Positions 8,951 to 17,506 of a stretch of DNA of 64,000 nt are shown in pieces. Each line of letters starts with the position of its first letter. Within the stretch, counting starts at the first letter, position 1. The notes beneath the pieces are model-generated. The model was given only the letters and a program-made list of their open reading frames with translations. It was not told the origin of the DNA and ran no database searches. Both the position numbers and the translations under genes were made by a program. The DNA is from Microbispora rosea subsp. aerata (GTDB lineage Bacteria; Actinomycetota; Actinomycetes; Streptosporangiales; Streptosporangiaceae): assembly GCF_014647835.1 (NCBI RefSeq), contig NZ_BMPY01000014.1, forward strand, positions 1 through 64,000, in the 5' to 3' direction.

Positions 8951-10144
8951 ATGTCTGGTTCCGTCATCGTCGCCGGAGCTCGCACACCGATCGGACGGCT
9001 CCTCGGCTCGCTGTCCGAGCTGTCCGCCGTCGAGCTGGGCGGGATCGCGATCAAGGCCGCGCTGGAGCGTGCCGGTGTCGCCCCCGAGCAGGTCCAGTAC
9101 GTGATCATGGGGCAGGTGCTCCAGGCCGGGGCCGGTCAGATCCCCTCGCGCCAGGCGGCGGTGAAGGCCGGCATTCCCATGACCGTGCCCTCCCTCACCA
9201 TCAACAAGGTCTGCCTGTCGGGCCTGGACGCGATCGCGCTGGCCGACCAGCTCATCCGCGCGGGCGAGTTCGACATCGTCGTCGCGGGCGGCATGGAGTC
9301 GATGACCAACGCCCCGCACCTGCTGCCCGGCCTGCGCAAGGGCGTGAAGTACGGCGGCGCCGGGATCCTGGACGCGATGGCCTACGACGGGCTCACCGAC
9401 GCCTTCGACCAGATCGCGATGGGGGAGTCGACCGAGCGCCACAACGCCAGGCTCGGCATCACCCGGGAGGAGCAGGACGAGTTCTCCGCGCGGTCGCACC
9501 AGCGCGCCGCCGAGGCGACGGAGAAGGGCCTGTTCGACGACGAGATCGTCCCGGTGCCGCTGCCCCAGCGCAAGGGCGACCCCGTGCTCTTCTCCGCCGA
9601 CGAGGGCATCCGCAAGGACACCACGGTCGAGATCCTGGCCAGGCTGCGCCCGGCGTTCACCGAGGACGGCACCATCACGGCCGGATCGTCCTCGCAGATC
9701 TCCGACGGCGCCGTCGCCGTGGTGGTGATGTCGAAGGCCAAGGCCGAGGAGCTGGGCCTCGAATGGCTGGCCGAGATCGGCGCGCACGGCAATGTGGCAG
9801 GGCCGGACAACTCGCTCCAGTCTCAGCCGGCCAACGCCATCAAGCAGGCGCTGGCCAAGCAGGGGCTGACCGTCGACGACCTCGACCTGCTGGAGATCAA
9901 CGAGGCGTTCGCCCAGGTCGTGCTGCAGTCGGCGAAGGAGCTCGGCGTCTCGCTCGACAAGGTCAACGTCAACGGCGGCGGCATCGCGCTCGGCCACCCG
10001 ATCGGCGCGTCCGGCGCCCGGATCGTGCTGACCCTGGCCCACGAGCTGAAGAGGCGCGGCGGCGGCCTCGGCGCCGCCGGCCTGTGCGGCGGCGGCGGCC
10101 AGGGCGACGCGCTGATCATCCGCGTTCCCGCGCCCGGCGCCTGA
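8951..10144 (+). CDS. acetyl-CoA C-acetyltransferase (thiolase)
   Basis: A 397-aa biosynthetic-type thiolase that condenses two acetyl-CoA to acetoacetyl-CoA or cleaves beta-ketoacyl-CoA. The active-site Cys is in [15 protein letters not shown], the second active-site region is [17 protein letters not shown] with the catalytic His, and the final Cys motif is [11 protein letters not shown]. Full family length with no gaps. The meaB gene follows after 12 bp, so they are probably co-transcribed. The context is short-chain acyl-CoA metabolism. Confidence 0.93.
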   Translation: MSGSVIVAGARTPIGRLLGSLSELSAVELGGIAIKAALERAGVAPEQVQYVIMGQVLQAGAGQIPSRQAAVKAGIPMTVPSLTINKVCLSGLDAIALADQLIRAGEFDIVVAGGMESMTNAPHLLPGLRKGVKYGGAGILDAMAYDGLTDAFDQIAMGESTERHNARLGITREEQDEFSARSHQRAAEATEKGLFDDEIVPVPLPQRKGDPVLFSADEGIRKDTTVEILARLRPAFTEDGTITAGSSSQISDGAVAVVVMSKAKAEELGLEWLAEIGAHGNVAGPDNSLQSQPANAIKQALAKQGLTVDDLDLLEINEAFAQVVLQSAKELGVSLDKVNVNGGGIALGHPIGASGARIVLTLAHELKRRGGGLGAAGLCGGGGQGDALIIRVPAPGA

Positions 10145-10156
10145 TCGGAGCCGCAG

Positions 10157-11149
10157 GTGGACGTCCGTGAGCTCGTCGGCCAGGCGCGGCTGGGCAAGCC
10201 GCGCGCGGTGGCCCGGCTGATCTCGCTCGTGGAGAACGCCGTGGACAACCCGGCCGAGGGCGGCGCCGGCCCCGCCGGGGGAGACCGGGCGAGCCGTGCG
10301 TTGCGCGAGGCGATGGCCGAGCTGGCCACCGGCGCCGCCCGGCCGCACACGGCCAGGGTCATCGGCCTGACCGGCTCGCCCGGCGTCGGCAAGTCGACCT
10401 CGACCGGCATGCTCATCAGGGCGTTCCGCAGGCGGGGCAGCAGGGTGGGCGTGCTGGCGGTCGACCCGTCCAGCCCGTTCACCGGCGGCGCCCTGCTCGG
10501 CGACCGCGTGCGCATGCAGGACCACGCCACCGACCCGGAGGTCTTCATCCGCAGCATGTCCAGCCGGGGGCACCTGGGCGGGCTCGCCTGGGCCACGCCG
10601 CAGGCGCTGCGCGTGCTGGAGGCCGCCGGGTGCGACGTGATCCTCGTCGAGACCGTCGGCGTCGGCCAGGCCGAGGTGGACATCGCCCGCCTGGCCGACA
10701 CGACCGTCGTCATCCTCGCCCCCGGCATGGGCGACGGCGTGCAGGCCGCCAAGGCGGGCATCCTCGAGGTCGCCGACGTCCTGGTGGTGAACAAGGCCGA
10801 CCGCGACGGCGTCCAGGCGACCGTGCGGGAGCTGCGGACCATGACGAGCCTCGTCGAGGCGCCGTGGCGGCCCCCGATCGTCACGACCGTGGCGTCCAAG
10901 GGCGAGGGCGCCGACGACCTGCTGGCCGCGCTGGACAAGCACCAGGCATACCTGGAGGAGTCCGGCGAGGCCCGCAGGCGGCGCCTGGCCCGGGCCCGCG
11001 ACGAGATCGAGGCCATCGCGCTGGCCCAGCTGCGCTCGCGCTTCTCCGCGCTCCACCGGGACAGCCTCGACACGCTCGCCGAGCGGCTGCTCGGCGCCGA
11101 GATCGACCCCTACACCGCCGCCGACGACCTCATCGCCGCACTGGGCTGA
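10157..11149 (+). CDS. meaB: MeaB/ArgK-type GTPase, mutase chaperone
   Basis: A 330-aa G3E-family P-loop GTPase that gates and protects adenosylcobalamin-dependent acyl-CoA mutases. Walker A GSPGVGKST lies at about residues 73-81, the base-recognition NKAD motif is in VVNKADRDG, and VETVGVGQAEVDIA is the conserved switch region. The C-terminal dimerisation helices are present. The GTG start at 10157 is 12 bp after the thiolase stop. Its likely client is the mutase subunit encoded at 19.4 kb (inference from family and proximity). Confidence 0.92.
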   Translation: MDVRELVGQARLGKPRAVARLISLVENAVDNPAEGGAGPAGGDRASRALREAMAELATGAARPHTARVIGLTGSPGVGKSTSTGMLIRAFRRRGSRVGVLAVDPSSPFTGGALLGDRVRMQDHATDPEVFIRSMSSRGHLGGLAWATPQALRVLEAAGCDVILVETVGVGQAEVDIARLADTTVVILAPGMGDGVQAAKAGILEVADVLVVNKADRDGVQATVRELRTMTSLVEAPWRPPIVTTVASKGEGADDLLAALDKHQAYLEESGEARRRRLARARDEIEAIALAQLRSRFSALHRDSLDTLAERLLGAEIDPYTAADDLIAALG

Positions 11150-11156
11150 AGCTCGT

Positions 11157-11191
11157 CCCGTACGGCTGTCGCGTCGCGGCGGCCGTACGGG
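11157..11191. terminator. hairpin between convergent genes
   Basis: Perfect 10-bp inverted repeat CCCGTACGGC / GCCGTACGGG (11157-11166 and 11182-11191) with a 15-base loop. It fills the gap between the meaB stop and the DUF4230 gene stop. Confidence 0.6.
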
Positions 11192-12163
11192 TCAGGGCTC
11201 GCCGGCGTACTTCACCGTGATCGTCGTGAAGCCGAGGGACCTCAGCATGCCCTCCAGCATGGCCTTGGTGTTCTGGTCCGCCCGGGCACGCAGGTCGCTC
11301 GCGGCGGCGGCGTCGGCGATCTTGCGCTCCGCCAGCACGTAGAGCTCCTGCTGGTCCTGCGGCGACGACGAGAGGAAGTCGGAGATCCGGTCGAAGATGC
11401 CCCGCTCCTGGGCGAAGACGTACGACCGCTTGTTGTCGAGATTGGGCTTTTCCAGCTCGGCGTGCGGGATCCGCACGGTGACCGCCGTACGGTCGGGGGA
11501 GACCGTGAACGCGTCCTTGGGCAGCGTGGAGAAGTCCACGTAGGCGTCGACGGACCCGGCGCCCACGAAGAGCGTGCGGGTGCCCCTGATCGCGTCGGGC
11601 ACGAACCTCACGTCCTTCTCCAGGTCGACGATGACCTGGAAGTCGCCGGTCGCGGCCTCGAAGCGGCTCAGGTTCTGCACCGACCGCAGCAGCGCGGGGC
11701 CGCTGCGGTCGACGGTCCGCTCGCCCAGCGGGTCGAGCCAGGACCAGGTCAGCCGGGCGCCGGCCATGAGCAGCAGGACCACGAGCAGCAGGCCGGCGAG
11801 CACCCGCCGGCCACGCCGCGGGCGGCGTTCGGGGGCGCCGGCGCCCGGCCCGGCGTCGGCGGCGGCAATGCCCCGCGTGGGGTCGACGGCAGTGCTCGAT
11901 GTGGGGTTGACGGCGGCGGTGCCCGGCGCGGCGTCGCCGGCGGCAGTGCCCGACCTGGGGGCAGCGGCAATGCCCGGCCTGGAGCCGGTGGCCGCTGCGC
12001 TCGACGCGGTGTCGGTGGCAACGCCCGGAGAGGCGTGGCCGGCGTCGGCCGTGCCCCGCGTGGGGTCGACGGCAGTGCTCGATGTGGGGTTGACGGCGGC
12101 GGTGCCCGGCGCGGCGTCGCCCGAGGCGGGCGGCGCGAACGAGGGACGGGTCTGGCGGTCCAC
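11192..12163 (-). CDS. DUF4230 domain membrane protein
   Basis: A 323-aa protein. Residues 1-110 are low-complexity (Ala/Gly/Pro/Thr) and contain an internal duplication. One membrane helix follows at about 118-138 (RVLAGLLLVVLLLMAG). The C-terminal extracytoplasmic domain of about 180 residues matches DUF4230: LLRSVQNLSRFEAATGDFQVIVDL and later FVGAGSVDAYVDFSTL. The family's function is unknown. The GTG at 12163 is the longest plausible start; because the N-terminus is disordered, the true start could be further in. The cytoplasmic tail probably grew by DNA duplication. Confidence 0.8.
   Translation of the reverse strand: MDRQTRPSFAPPASGDAAPGTAAVNPTSSTAVDPTRGTADAGHASPGVATDTASSAAATGSRPGIAAAPRSGTAAGDAAPGTAAVNPTSSTAVDPTRGIAAADAGPGAGAPERRPRRGRRVLAGLLLVVLLLMAGARLTWSWLDPLGERTVDRSGPALLRSVQNLSRFEAATGDFQVIVDLEKDVRFVPDAIRGTRTLFVGAGSVDAYVDFSTLPKDAFTVSPDRTAVTVRIPHAELEKPNLDNKRSYVFAQERGIFDRISDFLSSSPQDQQELYVLAERKIADAAAASDLRARADQNTKAMLEGMLRSLGFTTITVKYAGEP
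11869..12121. repeat. 70-bp perfect direct repeat inside DUF4230 gene
   Basis: Positions 11869-11938 and 12052-12121 are identical over 70 bases and lie 183 bases (61 codons) apart, so the reading frame is kept. The repeat encodes the duplicated GDAAPGTAAVNPTSSTAVD segment in the disordered N-terminal tail. Confidence 0.9.
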
Positions 12164-12768
12164 GGTGGGAATCTTCCCGGTATTCCCCCGATCTCACGCA
12201 GGCAAGATCACACGTGCCTTCCGATCGCAATTCGGCCATCCCAAACGCAGCATTTCGCCCAACCTATAGCGCCCACCGCACCGCCATAGCGCCCACCGCA
12301 CCGCCACGCCGTCTCGTCCACTTCGCGCCCCGGATGCCGCGAAGTCCATCGGCCGTGCCTGCTTCGCTGCCACGGCCTCTCGCTCGCCTCGCGGTCCCGG
12401 ACGCCGCCCCAAGAGCGGCTGGTGGCCGGCGGGGATCCTGCTCTCCCGCGCCCTCGTCGACCTTCATCAGGACGACGGCGAAACGGCGGGTGCGCCTCGT
12501 CCGGCCGGTGTGTCTGCCGCTCCGGCCCACCGGCTGTGTCTGCTTCGCCGGGTGCCTCGTTCGCCCATGAGCCGGCTGTCGCGAAGTCCATCGGCCGTGC
12601 CTGCTTCGCTGCCACGTCCTTTCGCCGGGCCTGCGCGCCGGACGTCGTATTTTGTGGGGTTCGGCGGGCCGCTGTCCGCTTTTCCCGCGCGGCTGCGCAC
12701 GCCGGGATCTGCCTGCCGCAGTACGACGGGATGGGGCCGGGCGCTCCTGGTCGAGCCGGGTGTGGGCT
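12164..12768. other. 605-bp intergenic region with repeats
   Basis: No credible gene. It contains two tandem 20-base units (12266-12285, 12286-12305; ATAGCGCCCACCGCACCGCC) and a 36-base perfect direct repeat (12339-12374 and 12581-12616). The promoter of the DUF4230 gene should lie in its left part. Confidence 0.6.
12339..12616. repeat. 36-bp intergenic direct repeat pair
   Basis: Two identical 36-base copies, 12339-12374 and 12581-12616, 242 bases apart in non-coding DNA. No terminal inverted repeats or transposase are associated. Confidence 0.85.
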
Positions 12769-14823
12769 CTATGAGGCGGGGATCAGGAGCGCGCCGGGGA
12801 TGTCCGCCACGGTGGGGTCGTCCTGGGGGTTGGCGTCGTGGGCGCCGGTGGCGTCGTCCGAGGCCGGCCGGGTGTGGCCGGTGCTCTGGGCAGAGCCGCC
12901 CGGGCGGCTCTGCCCGCCGCGACCGTCACGGTCGGGGACACGGCCCGCGCCGTCACGACCGCGGACGCGGCCGGACGCGGCGCCGGATCCCGGGACCCGC
13001 CTCGGCTGGGCGCGATGCCCGTTCTGGTCGTCGTTCCCGCCCGATCCGCCGTTCCCGGCGGTTCCGCCCGGCCGGCCCGGGTTGCCCTGTCCGGACGGCC
13101 GATCGCGGCCCGGCGCGTTCTCCCCGCCCTGTCCCGCCCCCTGTGCGGAGGGACTCGGCGACGGGCTCGCGCCCGGCCGGTCCGGGTCCGCGGCGTCGCC
13201 GTGCCTGCCGATCCTGCCGGGCCGCCAGGGGTGCCGCGGCCGGTCCGCGTCGTGGGCCCAGCGGCCGTCTCTGCGTCCGCCTTCCGGCGTATGCCAGGAG
13301 CCCGTCGAGTCCTGGCCCGCGGGGCTCGCGGCGGGAGGCGACGGCCACGCGGGGACGGACGGATGCGGGACGGCCCACCCTCGGCCGCTTCCGCCGCCGA
13401 GCTGGCCGGGGCTCCGCTCCCAGCCGGGGGCCGGGCTCGGCGCGCCGGTGGCGCCGGCCACGCCCGGATATGTCGGCGCGAGCGGGTACCTCGGCGTGTA
13501 CGCGGGGGTGGGGTTGGCCGGATAGCCCCCCGCGACGGGCTCGGCGAGCCGGCCGCCGCCGCCGAAGTGCTTGGCCTGCAGGCCGCAGGAGACGAAGTCG
13601 GAGTAGAACATGCGCAGCCAGTCGTGCCTTTGCTCCTCGGTCAGCGTGGAGAACCACCAGGACGCGTCTTGGTGCTCGCGCAACGGCCCGCTGGGCAGCG
13701 GGACGCCCCGCAGCCAGGAGACGACGATGGCCCGGTAGCCCGCGGCGACGGCGCCGGTGCAGGGGCGGGCCACCCGGTCGAGGAACTCGGCGGCGGCCCG
13801 CTGGGCGTACCCGGAGCCGAGGTTGTCGAGGTGGATGACGACCACCCCGCGCCGCGCCGGCTCCTCCTCGCCGTACGCCCGCTGCTCGACCCGCTCGAAG
13901 GCGGCCGGGGTCCCGGCCAGCCGTGTCGCGAGCGCGGTGAACACGTTGACCAGCTCGGCCAGGCCCCCGCGCATCTCCGGACGCACGCACACGTTGAGCG
14001 GCCATTCCTGGCAGATGAAGCGTTCGCTCACCTCCATCGTGTGCGGGCGGCTCACCAGCCGGGCAGCGCCGGTCCCCGCGGCCAGTACGGCGATCACCGC
14101 GGCGGCCAGGGCCAGCGTCCGCCGGGTCACCAGGGCCACCCACCCGAGGAGCAGCGCGGCGCTCAGGCCGAGCAGCCAGAGCGTCTGGTCCGCGTAGGCG
14201 GTCTCGCTGACGCCCATGAGCAGGTCGTAGGGCTCCTCGGTGGAGGGCGCGAGGCGGTCGGCCCAGTGCGGTCCGGTGGCCAGCCAGGTGAACAGCCCGA
14301 ACGTGCCGGCTCCCGCGATCAGCGGGACGACGAAGACCGGCACGAGCCAGCCCAGGATCCAGCCGACCACGATGTACAGCCCCAGCCCGGCGACGGACAT
14401 CGCGAGACCGCCGGGCAGCAGCGGACCGCCCTGATCGGTCAGCGCGGCGCGCAGCCCGAGCAGCAGCACGGTCGCCCCGAAGGAACCCGTGACGACCGCG
14501 ATGATCGACAGTGGCGCCCTGGCGGCCCGCCAGGGCGTCAGGACGCGGCCCTGCTCGGCTCGGCGCCTGCGGAACGCCACCCAGGCCGCGAACGCGGCTC
14601 CGAGCGGCCCCGTCAGGCGCAGCGAGCCGATGACGGCCGCCACTATGTCATCCCAGTCCATGAAACCGGGAATGAGGACGCTCCACGCGGCGACGAGCGC
14701 CAGCACGAGCAGCACGGTCGCCGCGACCAGCGCGCCGTGCCTCAGCTCACCGCGTGAACCGCCCCTATGCTCACCCACAGCAGGGCGCGGCCCCCGGCCA
14801 CGCCGTCGAAGTCCGGCGCGCAC
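12769..14823 (-). CDS. polytopic membrane protein with disordered C-terminal tail
   Basis: A 684-aa protein. The N-terminal ~270 residues hold about six membrane helices, beginning ALVAATVLLVLALVAAWSV. An extracytoplasmic or cytoplasmic domain of about 180 residues follows, starting ERFICQEWPLNVCVRPE and including VVVIHLDNLGSGYAQRA. This Cys-containing VCVRPE segment resembles the DUF7224-type domain found on some actinobacterial ABC permeases (recollection, not certain). The last ~250 residues are Gly/Pro/Arg-rich and disordered. The start is uncertain: GTG at 14823 or GTG at 14778; neither has a strong ribosome site. Function unknown. Confidence 0.65.
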   Translation of the reverse strand: MRAGLRRRGRGPRPAVGEHRGGSRGELRHGALVAATVLLVLALVAAWSVLIPGFMDWDDIVAAVIGSLRLTGPLGAAFAAWVAFRRRRAEQGRVLTPWRAARAPLSIIAVVTGSFGATVLLLGLRAALTDQGGPLLPGGLAMSVAGLGLYIVVGWILGWLVPVFVVPLIAGAGTFGLFTWLATGPHWADRLAPSTEEPYDLLMGVSETAYADQTLWLLGLSAALLLGWVALVTRRTLALAAAVIAVLAAGTGAARLVSRPHTMEVSERFICQEWPLNVCVRPEMRGGLAELVNVFTALATRLAGTPAAFERVEQRAYGEEEPARRGVVVIHLDNLGSGYAQRAAAEFLDRVARPCTGAVAAGYRAIVVSWLRGVPLPSGPLREHQDASWWFSTLTEEQRHDWLRMFYSDFVSCGLQAKHFGGGGRLAEPVAGGYPANPTPAYTPRYPLAPTYPGVAGATGAPSPAPGWERSPGQLGGGSGRGWAVPHPSVPAWPSPPAASPAGQDSTGSWHTPEGGRRDGRWAHDADRPRHPWRPGRIGRHGDAADPDRPGASPSPSPSAQGAGQGGENAPGRDRPSGQGNPGRPGGTAGNGGSGGNDDQNGHRAQPRRVPGSGAASGRVRGRDGAGRVPDRDGRGGQSRPGGSAQSTGHTRPASDDATGAHDANPQDDPTVADIPGALLIPAS

Positions 14824-15126
14824 GCGGCGCCGGGACAGCGATGCTGTCCATTGCGAATCTCCCCCGTGTCTGTGTGAGCGGTGCGCGAACTCGCGCCGTT
14901 CCCCCTGGCGCTGGTTCGCCGGCCGGCCTCGCCTCGTCCGCCGTCGTGACGTCTCCGCCGCGGACCCCCGTCCGCGCGACGTCCTCTAGCAGACGGGGTT
15001 CCCCGTGCCGCCGGGTTTGCCGCCGCCTCACCTTTCGACGTGGCAACCATAACGGAGCGTGACCCGGACGGGGGGAGTTCTGGGGTCAAGGATTAGATCC
15101 GGTTACGCTGGGTGCACTGATCGATC
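14824..15126. other. divergent intergenic region
   Basis: Non-coding gap between the leftward membrane-protein gene and the rightward MarR gene. It contains a 14-base dyad ACGGGGTTCCCCGT at 14993-15006. No other clear site was seen; the part just before the MarR gene is slightly AT-richer. Confidence 0.45.
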
Positions 15127-15702
15127 ATGGTCAGCGTCGCGCTACCGTATATCGCTGTGTCCGTTCCGCCCAGCTCAGAGCCGCCGCCCCCGGGTGGCCC
15201 CCGGCCGCTCAAGCTCCCGTTCGACCCGATCGAGCGGGCGGCCGAGACCTGGCGTTCGACGTTCGGGCCGTCGTCCGCCATGGCCGCCGTCACTTCGATC
15301 ATGAGAGCCCACCAGATCCTCCTGGCGCAACTGGACACGCTGCTCAAGCCGTACGACCTGACGTTCGCGCGGTATGAGGCGCTCGTGCTGCTCACGTTCA
15401 GCCGGGCCGGGTCGCTGCCGTTGTCGAAGATCGGCGAGCGGCTGATGGTGCACCCGACGAGCGTGACCAACACCGTGGACCGTCTCGAACGGGCCGGCCT
15501 GGTCCGCCGCATGCGCAACCCGCGAGACGGCCGCGGCGTGCTCGCCGAGATCACCGACGAGGGCCGGGACATCGTACGGCGGGCCACGGCCGACCTGATG
15601 GACGCGGGCTTCTGCATGGGCATGTACGACGAGGCCGAGCTGAACGAGATGTTCGGCCTGCTCAGGACCCTGCGCGTCGCCGCGGGCGACTTCGGCCCCT
15701 GA
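15127..15702 (+). CDS. MarR family transcriptional regulator
   Basis: A 191-aa protein. The first ~35 residues are Pro-rich and may be dispensable or upstream of the true start. The winged helix-turn-helix spans about residues 75-140: LTFARYEALVLL, KIGERLMVHPTSVTNTVDRLERAGLV, then the wing RNPRDGRGVLAEIT. MarR proteins are dimeric repressors released by small ligands. No divergent efflux or catabolic gene lies directly adjacent, and the target is unknown. It lies between acyl-CoA genes and exported hydrolases. Confidence 0.85.
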   Translation: MVSVALPYIAVSVPPSSEPPPPGGPRPLKLPFDPIERAAETWRSTFGPSSAMAAVTSIMRAHQILLAQLDTLLKPYDLTFARYEALVLLTFSRAGSLPLSKIGERLMVHPTSVTNTVDRLERAGLVRRMRNPRDGRGVLAEITDEGRDIVRRATADLMDAGFCMGMYDEAELNEMFGLLRTLRVAAGDFGP

Positions 15703-15736
15703 CCCGGCCCGGGGAGACGGCCGCGGCCCCAGAGGA

Positions 15737-17272
15737 TCAGCCGCGGGCCAGCATCGCGAACGAGCCCCGGACGAGGGCCAGGAGTTCGGGCCTGGCCGAG
15801 ACCTCGTCCAGCGCGGTGCGGGGGTTGCTCGTGAGCGCGGTCACCACGTACGTCCTGCCGGCGGCGTCACGGGCGAGGAAGCCGATAGAGAGGACGCCGG
15901 GCTCGGAGCCGCCCTTGTACCAGACCGTGGGCCAGGCATCGGCGTCGAGCCCCAGCTCGCCGTCGTTGGCCGACATGATGTCGTCGAGGGGCGGCGTGTT
16001 CAGCGCGGACAGCCCCGCGAACACGCGGCAGACGTCTCCGGGCGAGGCGAACCACTCCAGCGTGCCGACGTCGCGCGGCTGCTCCCAAGGCGTCACCGCG
16101 CTCAGTGGCGTACGCGCGACGGTCGTGGCCAGGTAGTGGTATCGGCGGGCGGGGTCGAGCGACAGGTATTTCTTCGCGAGGCGGGGATAGTCCGCGCCCT
16201 TGAGGACGAAGAGCTCCCTGGTGGTGAAGAACGGCCGGTTCAGCGCCGCGTGGCGGGACCACCGCTCCGCCTGGGCCTCCACGCGGGCACGGCCGACCTT
16301 GTCGATCAGCAGGTCGGTGCCGGTGTTGTCGCTGATCGAGATCATCAGCTGGGCCGCCTCCTTGACGGAGACCGTGCTGTAGTCCGGGCGATCCTGGAGC
16401 ACGCCGCTCGGCAGGCTCTTCAGGTCGGGCCGGATGGTCAGGGGCGTGTCCCAGGAGAGCCGGCCCTTCTTGATCTGCTCGGCCGTCGTGCCCAGCACGT
16501 ACAGCTTGAACATCGAACCGAGCGGCCGGGGGGTGTCCGGCGCGACGGTGTGCACCGGGCGGCAGGTGGCGTTCCCGCGGATCTCGGCCGCCAGGAACCC
16601 CACCCGGGGCGCGAGCGAACGCAGCCGCTCATCCAGTTCGGCCCAGCTCTGCGGCTCCGGACGCCGCTCCGGCTGGAACCGAAGGCCGTCGATCCTCCCG
16701 TCGCCGTCGACGGCCATGAAGATCTGCAGACGTCCGAGGCCGGTTGTGACCACCCCGATCAGGGCCGTGGGCGTGACGGCGGTCAGCGATTCGAGCCGCA
16801 GGCCGCCCAGGCTCCGCAGGACCTCGTTGAGCTGGGCCGGGGAGACCTGTCCGAGGAAGGCGGCGCTGAAGTGCGCTCTGATCTGGTCTTCGGGGATCGG
16901 AAGGGCCGCGGCCGCCTCGAGGAACCAGCGGAGCTGCTCGCCCACCGGCGAGTCCGGTATCTCCGGGGTGGGCGCGGGGGCGGGCGCCGCGAGCGGCGCA
17001 CCGGTGCTGACGGTCGCGGGCGCCGTGTCAGCGGTGACAGCGGCCGGCGTCGTGCCGGCGGGGGCAGCGATGGTGGCAGCGGCGGGTGCTGTGTCAGCGA
17101 CGGTGGCGATGGCCGGGGCGGCGGCGGGCGTTGTGGCTGCGAGAACGGCGGCGGGCGTCGTGGCTGCGGGGGCGGCGGTGGCGGTTACGGCGAGTGCCAG
17201 TGCCGCGCTCATGAGGGGAATCCTCACCCGGCCCTGTGACGTGGCGCGCATCGAGTTCGGCGTGATCGGCAC
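15737..17272 (-). CDS. LpqF/ORF12-like serine hydrolase (class A beta-lactamase fold)
   Basis: A 511-aa predicted exported enzyme. A signal peptide (RIPLMSAALALAVTATAAPA) is followed by an Ala/Thr/Pro linker to about residue 110. Next comes a small helical module (PVGEQLRWFLEAAAALP...) like the N-terminal domain of clavulanate ORF12/Cpe and mycobacterial LpqF. The C-terminal beta-lactamase-fold domain has the nucleophile motif SMFK (Ser253-Lys256), an SDN motif in ISISDNTGTD, and KGG in VWYKGGSEPGV. True resistance activity is uncertain; relatives act as esterases. The GTG start at 17272 has AAGGAG seven bases upstream. Confidence 0.8.
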   Translation of the reverse strand: MPITPNSMRATSQGRVRIPLMSAALALAVTATAAPAATTPAAVLAATTPAAAPAIATVADTAPAAATIAAPAGTTPAAVTADTAPATVSTGAPLAAPAPAPTPEIPDSPVGEQLRWFLEAAAALPIPEDQIRAHFSAAFLGQVSPAQLNEVLRSLGGLRLESLTAVTPTALIGVVTTGLGRLQIFMAVDGDGRIDGLRFQPERRPEPQSWAELDERLRSLAPRVGFLAAEIRGNATCRPVHTVAPDTPRPLGSMFKLYVLGTTAEQIKKGRLSWDTPLTIRPDLKSLPSGVLQDRPDYSTVSVKEAAQLMISISDNTGTDLLIDKVGRARVEAQAERWSRHAALNRPFFTTRELFVLKGADYPRLAKKYLSLDPARRYHYLATTVARTPLSAVTPWEQPRDVGTLEWFASPGDVCRVFAGLSALNTPPLDDIMSANDGELGLDADAWPTVWYKGGSEPGVLSIGFLARDAAGRTYVVTALTSNPRTALDEVSARPELLALVRGSFAMLARG

Positions 17273-17506
17273 GGGAGTGCTCCTTCGCGGTAGGAGGTGC
17301 GGAGCTCGAGTGCAGGCCGTCGGCGGTTTGCCGCGACGTGACGTTCACGTGATCTCACCTTTACGACCACTGTATGCCGGGAGAGGCGGCCCCGGTCTCC
17401 GCCGCCCGGTCGGCGCGGCCGGGGCCCCGGGCGCCCGCGCCGCACGGGAAGGGCCGGCGGCGTCCCGCCGTACGGGTGCGCCACCGGCCCAGGGGAAATC
17501 GGCGGA

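Noticed and set aside
8762-11056. Very long open frame antisense to thiolase and meaB (764 codons)
   Set aside because: It mirrors the third-position GC bias of the real genes, is His/Gly/Arg/Gln-rich, and has no family similarity. The sense-strand enzymes are complete.
11869-12121. Direct repeats as ends of an insertion element
   Set aside because: The DNA between the copies continues the same reading frame and there is no transposase or inverted terminus.
12422-13838. Long rightward frames over the C-terminal tail of the membrane protein gene
   Set aside because: They are Arg/Pro-rich shadows of the Gly/Pro-rich disordered tail on the other strand.
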